Assembly: GCA_963693285.1 (NCBI GenBank)
Contig: OY848923.1
Location: 7,027,192-7,091,191 of the forward strand
Source of the DNA: Xestospongia muta
Taxonomy: Eukaryota; Porifera; Demospongiae; Haplosclerida; Petrosiidae
Direction of reading: 5' to 3'
DNA length: 64,000 bases
The notes under the pieces: model-generated
Databases searched by the model: none
The model's input: only the letters and a program-made list of their open reading frames with translations
Told to the model about the DNA's origin: nothing
Position numbers and translations under genes: made by a program
Shown here: one piece after another, positions 49,201 to 61,486 of the stretch
How positions within the stretch are numbered: the stretch's first letter is position 1
Layout: every line of letters begins with the position of its first letter

Positions 49201-50154
49201 TATGGTTATAAGTTTGTATTTCCTCTTGTAGCCCTGCAGGAGTATGTCTATTTGATTCTTCAGACATACAAACCATACAAGCACAGCATACCAGACACAA
49301 ACAACAGCAAACAAAAAGCAATACTATTATACTTACAAATGCAGCAAGATTTCTCCTATTAAGAATAGAAGGAGTGAAGTCATATTGAATGCCAACATTG
49401 TCTGTAGGTTTTACAATGATGTATTCATCTTGTCTATTACATGTACTACCACAAGTGGTCACAATACATGATGATTTCTCATTGGTTAGAAGGATACATT
49501 CATTAATTGTCTTTAAATCCGTTGTGTTATAGTAGACACGAACTACTGATGTAACACTGGTAACATTGACTTCATCATTTTTCTTAATTCTTACATAGTA
49601 ACTTGAAGAATCATTGATATTAACAGTCCACAATGTTGGAAAATCAACAGAAAGACAAGGTGAACTAAGTATAGCATCAGAAGATGCTAAATAATTGACA
49701 ATATCATTAAAAAGGTGCAGACGTGCTGGACATTTGTAGAGGTTTTTAACAGAGCTAATAGATATGTTATATAATAACTTGGAGCCAGGAAGCAAATATA
49801 TAGGATTATCAGCACCAAGATAATTAAATGAGATTGGATATAAGAGTGAAGGAGGATTAATTAATGTAGTTGTGGAAGGTATTCAATACTTACACTCGGT
49901 TTTGTAGAACTTAAAGAAACATTAGCTGTCCAAGTAAAAGAACTTAAACTATTTAATGATATAGTGACAGAGGAGACAGTGGAATCAACACTTATAAGAC
50001 TCGATGTACTTAAGATATCTCCAATATTATCGGTAGTTGTTAGAAAATCAGATGGTAGAATGATAACAAGTAAAATTGCAGAACAAACAAGAAATGAAAG
50101 CCAGCACATACATGTACAGCAACATACAAAAGATAACATACGTTTATCATCCAT
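46292..50154 (-). CDS. Membrane protein with ZU5, UPA-like and two death domains
   Basis: Eight exons: 49894-50154, 48712-49777, 48115-48662, 47917-48057, 47633-47867, 47486-47581, 47046-47423 and 46292-46584; frames join, 1005 residues. An N-terminal hydrophobic stretch (WLSFLVCSAILLVIIL) is a signal anchor or signal peptide. A Cys- and N-glycosite-containing region follows, then a membrane helix (AAFVSIIVLLFVCCCLCLV) and a Ser/Thr-rich juxtamembrane tail. Next come a ZU5 domain (YGATLIIPEGAVEG..) and a UPA-like segment. Then a Ser-rich linker and two death domains (SEKWFNFGFQLGLTVGLL; EDKYHLFGVAVGLEDSYL). The tail order resembles UNC5 receptors, but with a doubled death domain and an ectodomain I do not recognise. 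Confidence 0.8.
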
Positions 50155-51029
50155 CTATAAAACAATACAATAGTATATTACAATCTATGGAAGTGGATAC
50201 AATATAATAGGATAGAAGTTTCGAGTTATATACCTTCTTTATCAAGTCAAAAAAAAACACAAACAACAGTATACAGTCACGCCCTATAACAAGACAATAA
50301 TGAATAATCTTAGCAAAAGACGTCCTTTAAAGTACCTCAAGAATCATCTAGAGAGCAATATAATACCTTTACTTACCTCTTTTAAGTAAAGAAACACAAA
50401 ATACTTGCAATTAGTACTTAAACAATAACAATGTGTCTTCTTTAGGAATTCTTTTATATAGGTATAATAAACATGCTGTCTTGCAAAACTAAATATGAAT
50501 ATTATATTATCAAACATGTGACTGGGATTACATAATATTAATGTAATAATAATAAAGTTAGGAATAACGTACATCTTATTATATTTTGATAATTATAGTA
50601 AAATGTTAAAAAATCCCAATTCACAGCATTGCATAGAGTTAGCTTTACATGTAAGTAGATCAATATTTTCAAAAAAAAACATCAAACAAACTATGCACAT
50701 ATCATGATGATAATATTTTCATGGTTAATTTTATAACAGCTGACTCGTCATTTTAATACTAATATTTTCTAGATCTTTTTGCTCTGATGGTGATGATAAC
50801 TGAATATACCAAAATGTTGAAATATCTAATGGCTGAAGCTATAACAGAGTTAATAATTAATTATTGTTAGTAATTATAAAACTAAATCTCAATTACAAAG
50901 TAGTGTAACTGTAGGACAATTAATAAAATCACAGATAGTTTGTATAGCACAATGATATAAATGAAACAACTAATTGACAAGTAGAATTTAAGAACAATAT
51001 TAAAAGCAAGTTATCTCATATAATTTATG
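50155..51029. other. Intergenic, no gene seen
   Basis: Lies upstream of the ZU5 gene and downstream of the Ig/FN3 receptor on the same strand. AT-rich; short frames only. It should contain the ZU5 gene promoter near 50160-50300. Confidence 0.5.
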
Positions 51030-54000
51030 TTAATACTGCACATTTTCATAATCCTTAGTAATAGTTTGAGTATTAACTTTGGCATACGCTGGACATGTTG
51101 TCATTTTGGAAAACTATGATCAAAGAAACAGAAATAATATGTTGCAAAACTAATAATAATCATGATGTTTCTTTATATTATGTTAACTAACTTTTGAGGA
51201 ATATCACTGTTCTCATAAGGACGATCACTTTCGGATATAGTAGTCTGTTGTGTCATTTGACGAGGGACCATCTCTATTTGTCCATAAGCAATACAGTCAC
51301 TAGTCACTGGATCTCTGTTACAAATATAATTATTAATTGGTAGAGTAGTATCTTCTACTTCTAATAACTTTAATAACGTTAAACTTACTTCTTTCTCATA
51401 AAGTAAATGCTACAAAAATATAAACAACTTTAAACATATATAACATATACTTACCTTCTTTTAAATCTTTGTCTATTATGTTAAAAAGATATATATATAT
51501 ATAATGTATTAACATTATATAAATAAATATAATGTGGTTATTTATTAGTAGGTCACATGACCTCAGTAGCGTGAGTCATGTGATTATATGAATGTATTAG
51601 TATCTACTCATCATGATAGTACATAAGATGCTATTATCTGCAATGTACATATGTAATAGTATCACATGATACTCACCTGATCACTATAGCAATGATAATG
51701 ACAACTATAACAATTACAAGTGTCATAATTAATACAATAGTCACTGAAATCCCAACATAAATAGCATGAGAGGAATCTAAAAGATGGAGATGACAAAAAA
51801 AATCAATGAGGATAAAAAAGAGAAAAAGAAATGCTTAATCTATTGCACATATATCAATCTACTATACCTGTATTGTCAAGTGGTTCAACTATCACAGGAT
51901 CACTAGTATTACCTTCACCCACACTAGTGGCAGCACTAACAGTCACAATATAGCTCACATCAGCCTGTAAACCACTTATAATCAATGTACTTTCATTAGC
52001 AGGGACATTGACTGAGTTTATATTAGCTTGTCCAGTTGAATGTTGAACAGAGTAAGTGACAATATAGTGAAGTATCTTTCCTTGTGCTAATGTGATAGGA
52101 ATTAGAGTCCATGTTATGGACATAGCTGTTTCATTGATACGAGTTACAATGACATTCATAGGTTTTGGAGGTCCTTGTAAAAAAAAAGAATACATGAGTT
52201 AAATAACAGTGACAACATTTGCTAGGAGTTTTAAAATTATTTACCACAATACACTTAGCTATACAACTTTACAGGAACAATTAATTAACACAGGGACACT
52301 AACTTCCTTCTTTAGTGAATATAATGAATGTCGTAGGCTCTCCTGGACCTTTAGAATTTATAGCAATGACTGTGATATTATATGGTATAAAACCTCCTAC
52401 AGAGAAAAAGATTGACTTAACTGAAACAGTTAAATAATAAGTAAAAGGAAATGATCATGTGACTTGGATGTGACCAAAACATGCCAAATTTCCTTTGAAT
52501 AAATTCAAATTGTTAGCATTAAATGTTATGAGTACATAACTTACTTAATCTACTAAACTGAACTTCAAACTGACTTCCATTTACAACTGTTGTTTGTCTA
52601 TCTTCTCCAGTATATTGTACAATAGTCACTTTGTACTGTAAAATGATACCACGAGCTACTGAGAGAGACTGATTGGTACAGTTGACAAGTAAGATGGATG
52701 AAGTGAGAGGATGATATTCAATTCCTTCCACTGCACCAGGTGCTTTTAAAATTCAAAAATTAAATAACCAATAGGTTGATTGATAGACAATTAAATGAAT
52801 GGATAGACAGACAGTAGGATCAAACGATTGAAAGATCAATGAAGAGACCAGTAAATGGATGCAATCATACCTGCTTCCTCTGTTCGTACTATCTTCAAAT
52901 CACTCTTTGGTCCCTCTCCTATAGCAGTCCAGGCTGAGACCTGTACTTCTATTAGTTGATATGTACTGAGACCCATAATTTCAAATTCATTCTTAAATAC
53001 AGATATAGAGTCATCACTACCATTAAGATAATCTATATGTACACTATATTGTGTAATGTAGCCATTAGGTTTGAAAGGAGAAGCCCATGTAACCAAGACA
53101 GAGTAAGAAGAGATAGAAGTAAGAGAGACATAGCGAGGAGGACTACCAGGTCCTATGTAAAACAAGAAGTAAAATTTATGAATAAATTAATAAAGAGATG
53201 AATGGACATACAAACAAAAATGGAACACTAAAACAAAAAAAAAGCCAAAACTTACTTTCTTCAATAGTATTCCCTGTCAATTTTGCAGGTGGTCCTGCCC
53301 CCTCTGTAGAATTAGCAAAAACATAGCACTCATATGTGGTACCAGGTATGAGCCCATAAATAACTTTATCATATATTCCCTTAGTCATTTCAAGTTGATC
53401 GTCAGGTGATATTTGAATAGGTTCCATCTCAGTTGTATTACAGCCAATTGTGTAGTTAATAATAATTCCATTCTGTTGTGTATCAGGTATTGGTTTCCAT
53501 GACAACTTGAGAGTAGTAGAATTGAGGATTGTCATTGAGAAAGATGAAGGAGTCCCATCAGGTACTGTGAGAGATAACGAATAATAAAGTAAATTACATA
53601 ATGAGAAGCAAAATGAGTAAATCTAGTAACATAGTAATTTTGATTTCTGTTGATGTTTAGTCAAAGTTAGTTGCACATTTACCTTCTAGTTTATCACACT
53701 TACCATCTGGTTCAGTCATCCCACTATCACTAGCAGGTCTACTCTGTCCAGCACTGTTACTAGCTACAATAGTACAGCTGTACATTGTAAAAGGTTGTAA
53801 ACCATCAACAGTAACATTAGCAGGAGGAGGATGAGGGAAGACCTTTGGTAGAGAGAAGGGAACTACTTTACTCTCAGTCTCATAACAAGTCAGAGTGTAG
53901 CTAATGATAATACCATATTGAAGAAATGGATCTGGTGGTAACCATTGTACTGTGAGCTCACGAGAATAGATGTTTGTAATAGAGAAACTCCTTGGAGGAC

Positions 54001-56549
54001 CAGCAGGAGCTATTGATGGGTGTGACCAGTCAATTAACATGAACATTTATTATAATTCTTTAAATTTTGTTTAGTTCAAAACATTAAAGATTTGTGGTAG
54101 ATCTACTTACCTTCTTCTTGTGTGATGGTATCATCATGTGCAGATGGACCTGTTCCAGCCTCATTAGAAGCAGTAACACTACAATTAATAGTAGTACCAG
54201 GTCTGAACCCATTAAGCACAAGGTCAACAGAGCCATTATTGTTGACAGTATAAGGAAATACAGGAGATGTGACAAGATGTGAATTTCCATTAATTGTCTC
54301 ATGGCAAGTGAGAGTGTATTTAGTGATGAAACCATGTCTATGTTCTAGAGGAGGGGGGTTCCAAGCCAGAGAGAGAGCACTTGAATTGAGAGCAAAGATG
54401 ACAAAATTATTGGGAGGAGCAGTAGGAACTAAAAAAAGAAGTAAGCAAAAATATTAACACTAACAGTAGAAGGTGACTGTAGTGAAAGTGAGAGTGGAAA
54501 GCAATGGCAGTGACAGTGAAGTGGGAGGGTGACAATGATGGTGAGAGATGACATTGAAGATGATGTTGACATTTTCATTAATACATTAAATACACACATT
54601 AATGTTAACTTGTCGTACATTTTTCTCTCGTTTTAAATGACTCAGTTGGACTGTTATTTGATCCTTCAGTATTTGTAGCAGTAACATGATAATAATAGAC
54701 TGTGTCATCAATAAGATCAGTCAATGGTATAGAGAACATATCATTAGTACTAGAGAAATCAGTACTGCCAGATAATGTAGTACTGTTATTAGATAAATCA
54801 TTGCTCTGTAGTCCATAATGTATAGTATACTGTTCAGGTGTATATGCTATACTAGATATTATCCATGTAAAAGTAGCACCATTGTATAAAATATTAACAG
54901 CTGTAACATTGACAGGTTTATTTGGAGATGAGGGACCTATAGAGGAGATAATGAGTAGAGAGGGTAATAGCTGTGAAGGTGATGGTAATTATAATGAGAA
55001 ATAGTGATTATAGGAAAAGGAAGGTGAATTATTGTAGAGATGGAGATAGGAAGGAAGGTGATTGTTGTGATAGAGAGAAAGAGATCATAGGAAGGATGTA
55101 AGAGATGAAAATAAATGGAAAGGTAATTGTTGTGATTTAAGTATAATTGTATTATTGGTAGCATGTAGTTAGTATTGAAGGTGACAAAAGTTATGACACA
55201 AATAAATAAAAGGTAGTCATGTCAATAATAAGACAGCAAGATGATTAAGTGAAAGTGAAAGTAATAGTGTAAGATGATGAGGGTGATAAGACACTCAGAT
55301 AATACTAGCGACAGTTAGGTGAAGTGTCAGTAATAAGATAATAAAGGTGATTTGGTGAGAGTGAGTGATAGTGTAAGATGGCAAGAGTGATAAGAAAGTG
55401 AGGTAATACTATAGGCTGATATACATGATATGATACAGCCCCTGTGACCCTAACAGTAATAGAGGTTAGGGACAGTGATTGTTATAAGGTAAGTGATATT
55501 GACAGTAGTGACAGTGAGGTTATAACAAAGAAAAGGGGACAGTGTGTGATATGGTGAAAGAGAGGGTGATAGTGAGAGTTATGAAGGAGAAGATGAGAGT
55601 GATGGTACACATATAAATTATCTTACCGGTGACAGCGACAATAGTATCATTAGTAGATGATACCACAGGGTCACCAGTTACACTGATACTAACACGACAA
55701 GAGAGTCCATATAGTCCAGCAATTGAAAATGTTTTTTGTAAAGTACTTAAACTAGATGCAGCTCGTGGAGTACTTGGTGTGGTAGCATCATCAGTAACAT
55801 CATTACTAAGAAGAGTCCAGGCAAAGACCTTATCAAATGCAAGAACCACTCCATCAACTAGAGGTATAGTACCAGTACAATTAAAAGTGACTTGATTGTA
55901 ATTAGCATGATTAGGAAGACGTAAAGAGAAAGGTATCAGAGAGACACTAGGAGTAGGTGCTATAAAAAATGATAATAACTTGTAATGTCCATTGATAAAA
56001 TTATTTATACATAGATATTAAAAATATTAATAATAAAACCTCACATGAACAACACTCAAAGATAGCGAGATCTTTTATTTCTTACTTTAATGAATTACAT
56101 TTACTTTACAGACTATTTCCAAGGTTCTAATATCAGTAGTGTTACTAGAACATATTCTATTCTGATATTACCTTCTATTGTAAAGAATACTGTTCGAGTA
56201 GTAAGTGAGTCAACAGCATAACTTGAGTCAATAGATGTCACACTAACAATACAGGTATATTCACCAGTGTCCAATGATGATACTAGATAGGTAAATTTAA
56301 GAGGTCGAATACGGAATAAACCTCCACTAACAATCTGAATATTCTCAAAACTTCGTCGATCATCATTGGTTATAGAAGATCCATTAAAGAGTATATTTAT
56401 ATTGACAGTCATACTAGGATCATTATAAGTACTTAAGCCAGTTACTAAACATTGAAGTTCTCTGCTAGTTCCAGCATGATAAGGCTCTCCATTAGGCTCA
56501 GCAAAAAAAAGGACAAGATTATTACTATCTGGTGTTGGCACTAAGGAGA

Positions 56550-56582
<33 letters not shown>

Positions 56583-59500
56583 TTTAGGGTTTAGGAAAGG
56601 GAGACAGAGAGATGACATATAGGTCAATAGAATGACATAATCAATCATATCATTTACTCTAACTTACTCCTTTCTGTTACTTTTGACGGTACTAGCAACA
56701 AGAGGCATTCTTTACAACTACAAATTGTGTTGTTATTATAAAGACAATTCTCACACAGCATTTTAAACTAATGAAAGCTCCAGATGTACTATAAGTATCG
56801 AAGCCTAACAATATATCAATGAAAACTAAAACTTACATTACTAAGATGAGAACTTCTATGTAATATAATAAATCTATGAAGTGCTAACTTACATTGGACT
56901 GTGATATTAGTGCTATTACTGATCATTATGACAGATCCATCATCAATATAAGGTGAAGATATTTGAGCAGCACAAGTATAGTTACCAGCTTCATCAGATA
57001 CAATAGTACCAAGAGACACAGTGGATTGTCCTTGATCAAGTGTGTTAATGACACCATTAGTAATGACAGTAGTGTCTTTATACCAAGTAATGGCAGTTAC
57101 AGTAGCACTAAGACTATCAGAGACTAATACAGTACAAGTTAGAGTGACTGTTGTACCAAGAATAATAATTGTATCACTAGGATCTAAAACAAGTAAAGGC
57201 TGAGGAACTAAAAAGGAAATTGAAGATGTAGATAGATACATATAGATAGATATGTAAATAGATACAGAGACAAACAGGCAGGACATTTACTTACCTTGAA
57301 CTTCCACATTGGTTACAGCTGTTCCAACATTCCCATTCATATATGCTTTACATATGTATGCTCCATTATGAGAGAGATGTAGAGGACTTAATGTAAGTGC
57401 CTTACCAAAGGTAGTGTTTTCGTCTTCAAGAGATCCTAACACTATTCCAGCTGTTGCATTAGTGTCCAACACAACATCACCCTTTTGCCAAACAATTGTC
57501 ACATTTGAGCTCTCCATTAAAGTGACTGTACAATTAAGTGTATATGAATCACCTACATCAGTTGAACCCACAGTTGTCACGGCAACTGTAACATCTCCAA
57601 CAGTTTGTATGATAACAGAACTAACATCACTATCTAGGACAACATCATTATGTCCTATAGTTTTCACCTGACATTTGTATGTTCCTAATAGCTCAGTGAG
57701 TGAGTTAGTTTGTATAAATAACACATTTTGATAAACAGAGTTAACTCTGTCTGTAACAACTTGATATATGGTATTAGAGCCTCCAGCATTTATTACACTG
57801 CCATCTTTACTCCAAATAACCTGAGTAGCTGGCCAGCCAGTACTAGTACAAGTAACAGTGATATTATGTCCAGATATAGTATATTCTAATGGCAGGACCT
57901 CTAGTAAAACTATATGAAGAGAAGTAAGAGTTAAAAATAATTGTCAGCATCATGTTTTCATAACAACTATACTGCTTAGAGACCTGTGTGTTGATAAATA
58001 GTTGTTTTTTTTAATATAATATATGCACCATTGAACTGTTAATACTTACATGATGCATCATACCTTGAAAGGTATTTACTATGTAGGTGCATGTTAATCT
58101 TGCATCATATAATATATAGTGTTATCATCACTCAGATTGTTATGTATGTTGTTATGCTCCTACTGTATGTGCGCAGCAAATGTAAACAAATTAACCAATA
58201 ACATAATACTGTATTTATAAGTTTTAAAACTTACCAGTATCTTCAGAACCTGAACCAGGTTCTCTATTTCTACTGTACACAGCAAATGAACTTTCTGATA
58301 TAGTTCCACCTCCATCAATATATTTACATGTATAGACACCATTATTGACACTGCCAACATTATTTGAGCCACTCTTCTTGATATAACCAGCTTCAACATT
58401 ACTGAATTGTAGAGGTGAGTTTCCACTTGGACTAATAATAGTAGTACCAGTATTACCAGAGTTAGTATTTCCACTATAACATCTTATTTCATTAACTGTA
58501 CCATGTACTGATATAGCAGTGTTATTGTGTATTAGATGACCAGGTGGGGGATTGTAATACCATATTGCAGTACCTAGAAAAAGAGAATGCATTTAGAAAG
58601 AATGAATTAGCAAAAATATTTATTATGTGTTTCAGTACTAAAGAAAATTAATACACCATCAACTATCAGATATTTATTATACAAACAAAAATATAGTCAG
58701 TGTATATGTGAGAGTTTATTAACATTAATTTAATGAAGAAAACAATCTTAATTATTTTTAATACTAAATAAGCATACTTGATATAATTGTAACATTAATA
58801 TTTTAGTTGACCTATACAAGGAGCATTACACATGAATAATATTAATTAGCAACAATACACATTAACAGTTGACCATTTGAATTTGAATGTTAAAACTTTC
58901 ATTGAACAGAGCTCAAATAGTGCTATTGAACAAATGACTGTTTGCATATGTCAATAGCTATAACAAAGTATCAACAAATGTCTAAAATACTTTCTAATAT
59001 AATTTCACATTAAACTTATATGACTATTGTACTGTCTTAATTTCCTGTTAGCAAAATGTGTAGTTTAAAATACATGCCTTACACTAAACTACTTTATTAA
59101 GCAGATAACAAATGTAATACAATAATGAAATAAGTTAATCATCAATTGATATTTAATATATAGATCATCTACTATTATAAATGTCCTTACCAGTAACAGT
59201 TAAGACATAGCTAGCACTCTCTGAATCTCCAGAACAAGTATGGCTACCAGTATTGTGTCCATGAAGGAAAATACCAGTAATGGCACTATTAGAAGGACTA
59301 ATACCTACTCCATCAGCATTAGTGAATGTACTGGTCCAAGATAACATGCTACTAGTAGCAGAACAGGTTAATGTGAGAATCTCTCCAGCTTGAAAGACAG
59401 CAGGAGAAGATTTACTTGGTGATGAGGCAATAGTAATAGTACCTTCCACTTAAGAAAAAAATCATATTATATATATTAACTATATATATATATATATATA

Positions 59501-59638
59501 TAAACAGACCTAAGCTATCTAAGTACACATCAATAACAATTAAAGATGATTTAGTAACTGATTGGCTACAGTCTACATCTTCTAATTCCGTTAATACTTA
59601 CCTAAAGGAAGCACAAATAACAAGAAGATCGTTTTCAT
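51030..59638 (-). CDS. Type I receptor: 7 Ig, 7 FN3, one membrane helix, ITIM-like tail
   Basis: Twenty exons, 1581 residues, length divisible by three. Signal peptide 59602-59638 (MKTIFLLFVLPLG). Ig exons: 59191-59448, 58235-58573, 57295-57909 (two domains), 56893-57207, 56172-56540, 55627-55959. FN3 exons: 54619-54936, 54111-54428, 53704-54009, 53256-53564, 52871-53152, 52545-52742 with 52304-52396, 51868-52173. Membrane exon 51677-51776 (LIMTLVIVIVVIIIAIVI). Tail exons: an 18-nt basic microexon 51455-51472 (QRFKR), 51389-51409, 51188-51314 and 51030-51113. The tail has IAYGQI and PAYAKV, which fit the inhibitory (ITIM) pattern, and DYENVQY. Inferred role: adhesion or recognition receptor that recruits SH2 proteins. 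The donor of the penultimate exon is ambiguous (see findings). Confidence 0.83.
56544..56582 (-). repeat. (TC)n tract on the minus strand before an Ig exon
   Basis: GA repeats on the plus strand, that is CT repeats in the sense of the minus-strand receptor gene, directly upstream of the TTAG acceptor of exon 56172-56540. Confidence 0.85.
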
Positions 59639-60652
59639 TTTTTGCTATGCTGGTCAATTGTTAAAATTTAATTATTGAATATTACAGTATAACTTTTATA
59701 TACAAGCAAGCACAAAATGTAAACACAATTACCAAAATCTAACCATGGTTACACATACAATGTCCTGCTTATGTGCATACATGTGCATATATGCAAGTAC
59801 AGCCTATACAATTTAAATTGTCTTGCATTAAGAATACCTTAGTATCTGATCATTGGCAATTAATGTTTCATGATAATTACAGTGATCCAGCATAATTATT
59901 ATTTGTAATTATTAATAATTATAAAGTTTGTGTAATAAATAGCTGTGTATATATAGCAACTATATGTATACATAACTGGTTTTTTGGGATGCTTTAACAG
60001 TCGTCCCTTTTCACAAATCAGGTACGAATGTTTTGCTTTAAGTGGTTCCTTATTGCAAATCAGGTCACAATTATAACATGCTGTAAGTGTAAACATGATC
60101 GATAGTTGAATGATTGGGAGTAGGCATAGATATTAGATGGAAGATGATGTAAAAATTAAATAATTTATTTTAACAACCAATTTGTAGAATACATCAGTTA
60201 ATTACTATGGAATCTGGAGTTCATGTAACTATAATTTATTGGTATGTTGTACTATTACAAAGCAAAAATTCTACAGTGAATTATTCACTTGAACTCTAAA
60301 TATCATAGCATTCCACCCCCAATGTAAACTACAAGTTATATTGTTAAAATAATATATTCATTTTTACACTGTACAATGTGTAACCTGCACATGTTCTTAT
60401 TAGTCTTGGTCTTTAATTTGTTTACAAACGTTAACCTGCATGAACTGGACAAAGATGATAATAAAATGCAAATAATGTACAACTTAGTACCATCTTCATT
60501 ACATTTAGTTTAGCTGAGTTATACATAGATTCTAACATTATTCTGGCTGTAAAATATTTTTCTTAAATGTCAATGACATGATTTTATTATAAAACATTTA
60601 ATTTTGCTGGCTTGTAATTAAACCAAAAAATTAGTTGGAGACAATATGATAA
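59639..60652. other. Intergenic, no gene seen
   Basis: Upstream of the 7-Ig/7-FN3 receptor and downstream of its sibling fragment. AT-rich; must include the receptor promoter. No exon supported. Confidence 0.5.
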
Positions 60653-61329
60653 TTATTGTGTCATTTGATGAGAGAACATCTCCACTTCTTCATAGGAAAC
60701 AAATTTATCAGTCACTGGATCTCTGTATAATAATGCCAATCAATATTAAACATAGTTTGGTATTTCATATATATTATATAATATACATGTACATACAGAT
60801 ACACAACAAGCTCATGCAATAAAACATATCTTTTGAAAACTGATATAATAATGAAAGTTATTTTGGTAGACCACAATTTTTATTTCTTTGACCATTTCAG
60901 AGTAGTTAATTTTGTGACAATTGATATCTTATGGTACCCAATTGCTAGTTAAAGGCAATTACTTATATTATGCAAATTAGCTCTTCTTAATATAACAATT
61001 CCTATTAACTATAGTATCAATAAATTAACAAAACATGTTTGGCACTAGAGAAAACATTCTGAACAATAAAAATGTTCCTGATTGAGACAATTAAACCAAA
61101 ATATTTATTAAAACTTACTGAGATATTTTAACAGGGCCATTATTACAACTCTCATTTTGTCTTTTATGGTATCTAATACATAAGACAATAATTAGTGAAG
61201 GAATTACTAGCAATATAGCTACGCCAATAATAGTCACTATAACAGTCCATAATAATAGATTTGAGAAAAGAATGGATCCGGAAGTTGGACTAACTGTTGG
61301 AGAGTTGATGAACGAGAGAGTTGAGGTTG
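60653..61329 (-). CDS. Membrane and tail exons of a sibling receptor (5' part missing)
   Basis: Two exons with matching phase 2: 61119-61329 (Ser/Thr-Pro stalk, membrane helix LLLWTVIVTIIGVAILLV, then RYHKRQ) and 60653-60722 (DPVTDKFVSYEEVEM.., stop). The tail start DPVT and end QMTQ match the tail of the receptor at 51030-59638, so this is a paralogue with a shorter tail. VSYEEV fits the ITIM pattern exactly. No ectodomain exon is recognisable between 61330 and the window end, so the gene is truncated or its upstream exons lie beyond a large intron holding the ZPR1 copy. Confidence 0.65.
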
Positions 61330-61428
61330 CTACAAAGTTAGATGAATTTATTTAAAAACTTAGAGCTTGCCTGGATGTTCAAACTCCATTTTCTGTGGTA
61401 TGCCATATCACATATTTGTACAACTATA

Positions 61429-61432
<4 letters not shown>

Positions 61433-61474
<42 letters not shown>
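61433..61474 (+). repeat. (TC)n tract before the first ZPR1-like exon
   Basis: About 40 bp of CT repeat, then ttttatctctag, the acceptor of the exon at 61487. Confidence 0.88.
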
Positions 61475-61479
<5 letters not shown>

Positions 61480-61486
61480 TCTCTAG

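Noticed and set aside
54937..55600. Coding exons in a stretch rich in gtgatagtgag repeats
   Set aside because: The frames are translations of degenerate purine-rich repeats; the FN3 exon at 54936 and the Ig exon at 55627 splice to each other in phase without them.
56668..56767. A Cys-rich exon candidate (CENCLYNNNTICSCKEC) on the minus strand inside the Ig receptor gene
   Set aside because: The borders look usable, but it is 100 nt long and the phase-1 frame entering it gives a stop at once; the flanking exons join perfectly without it.
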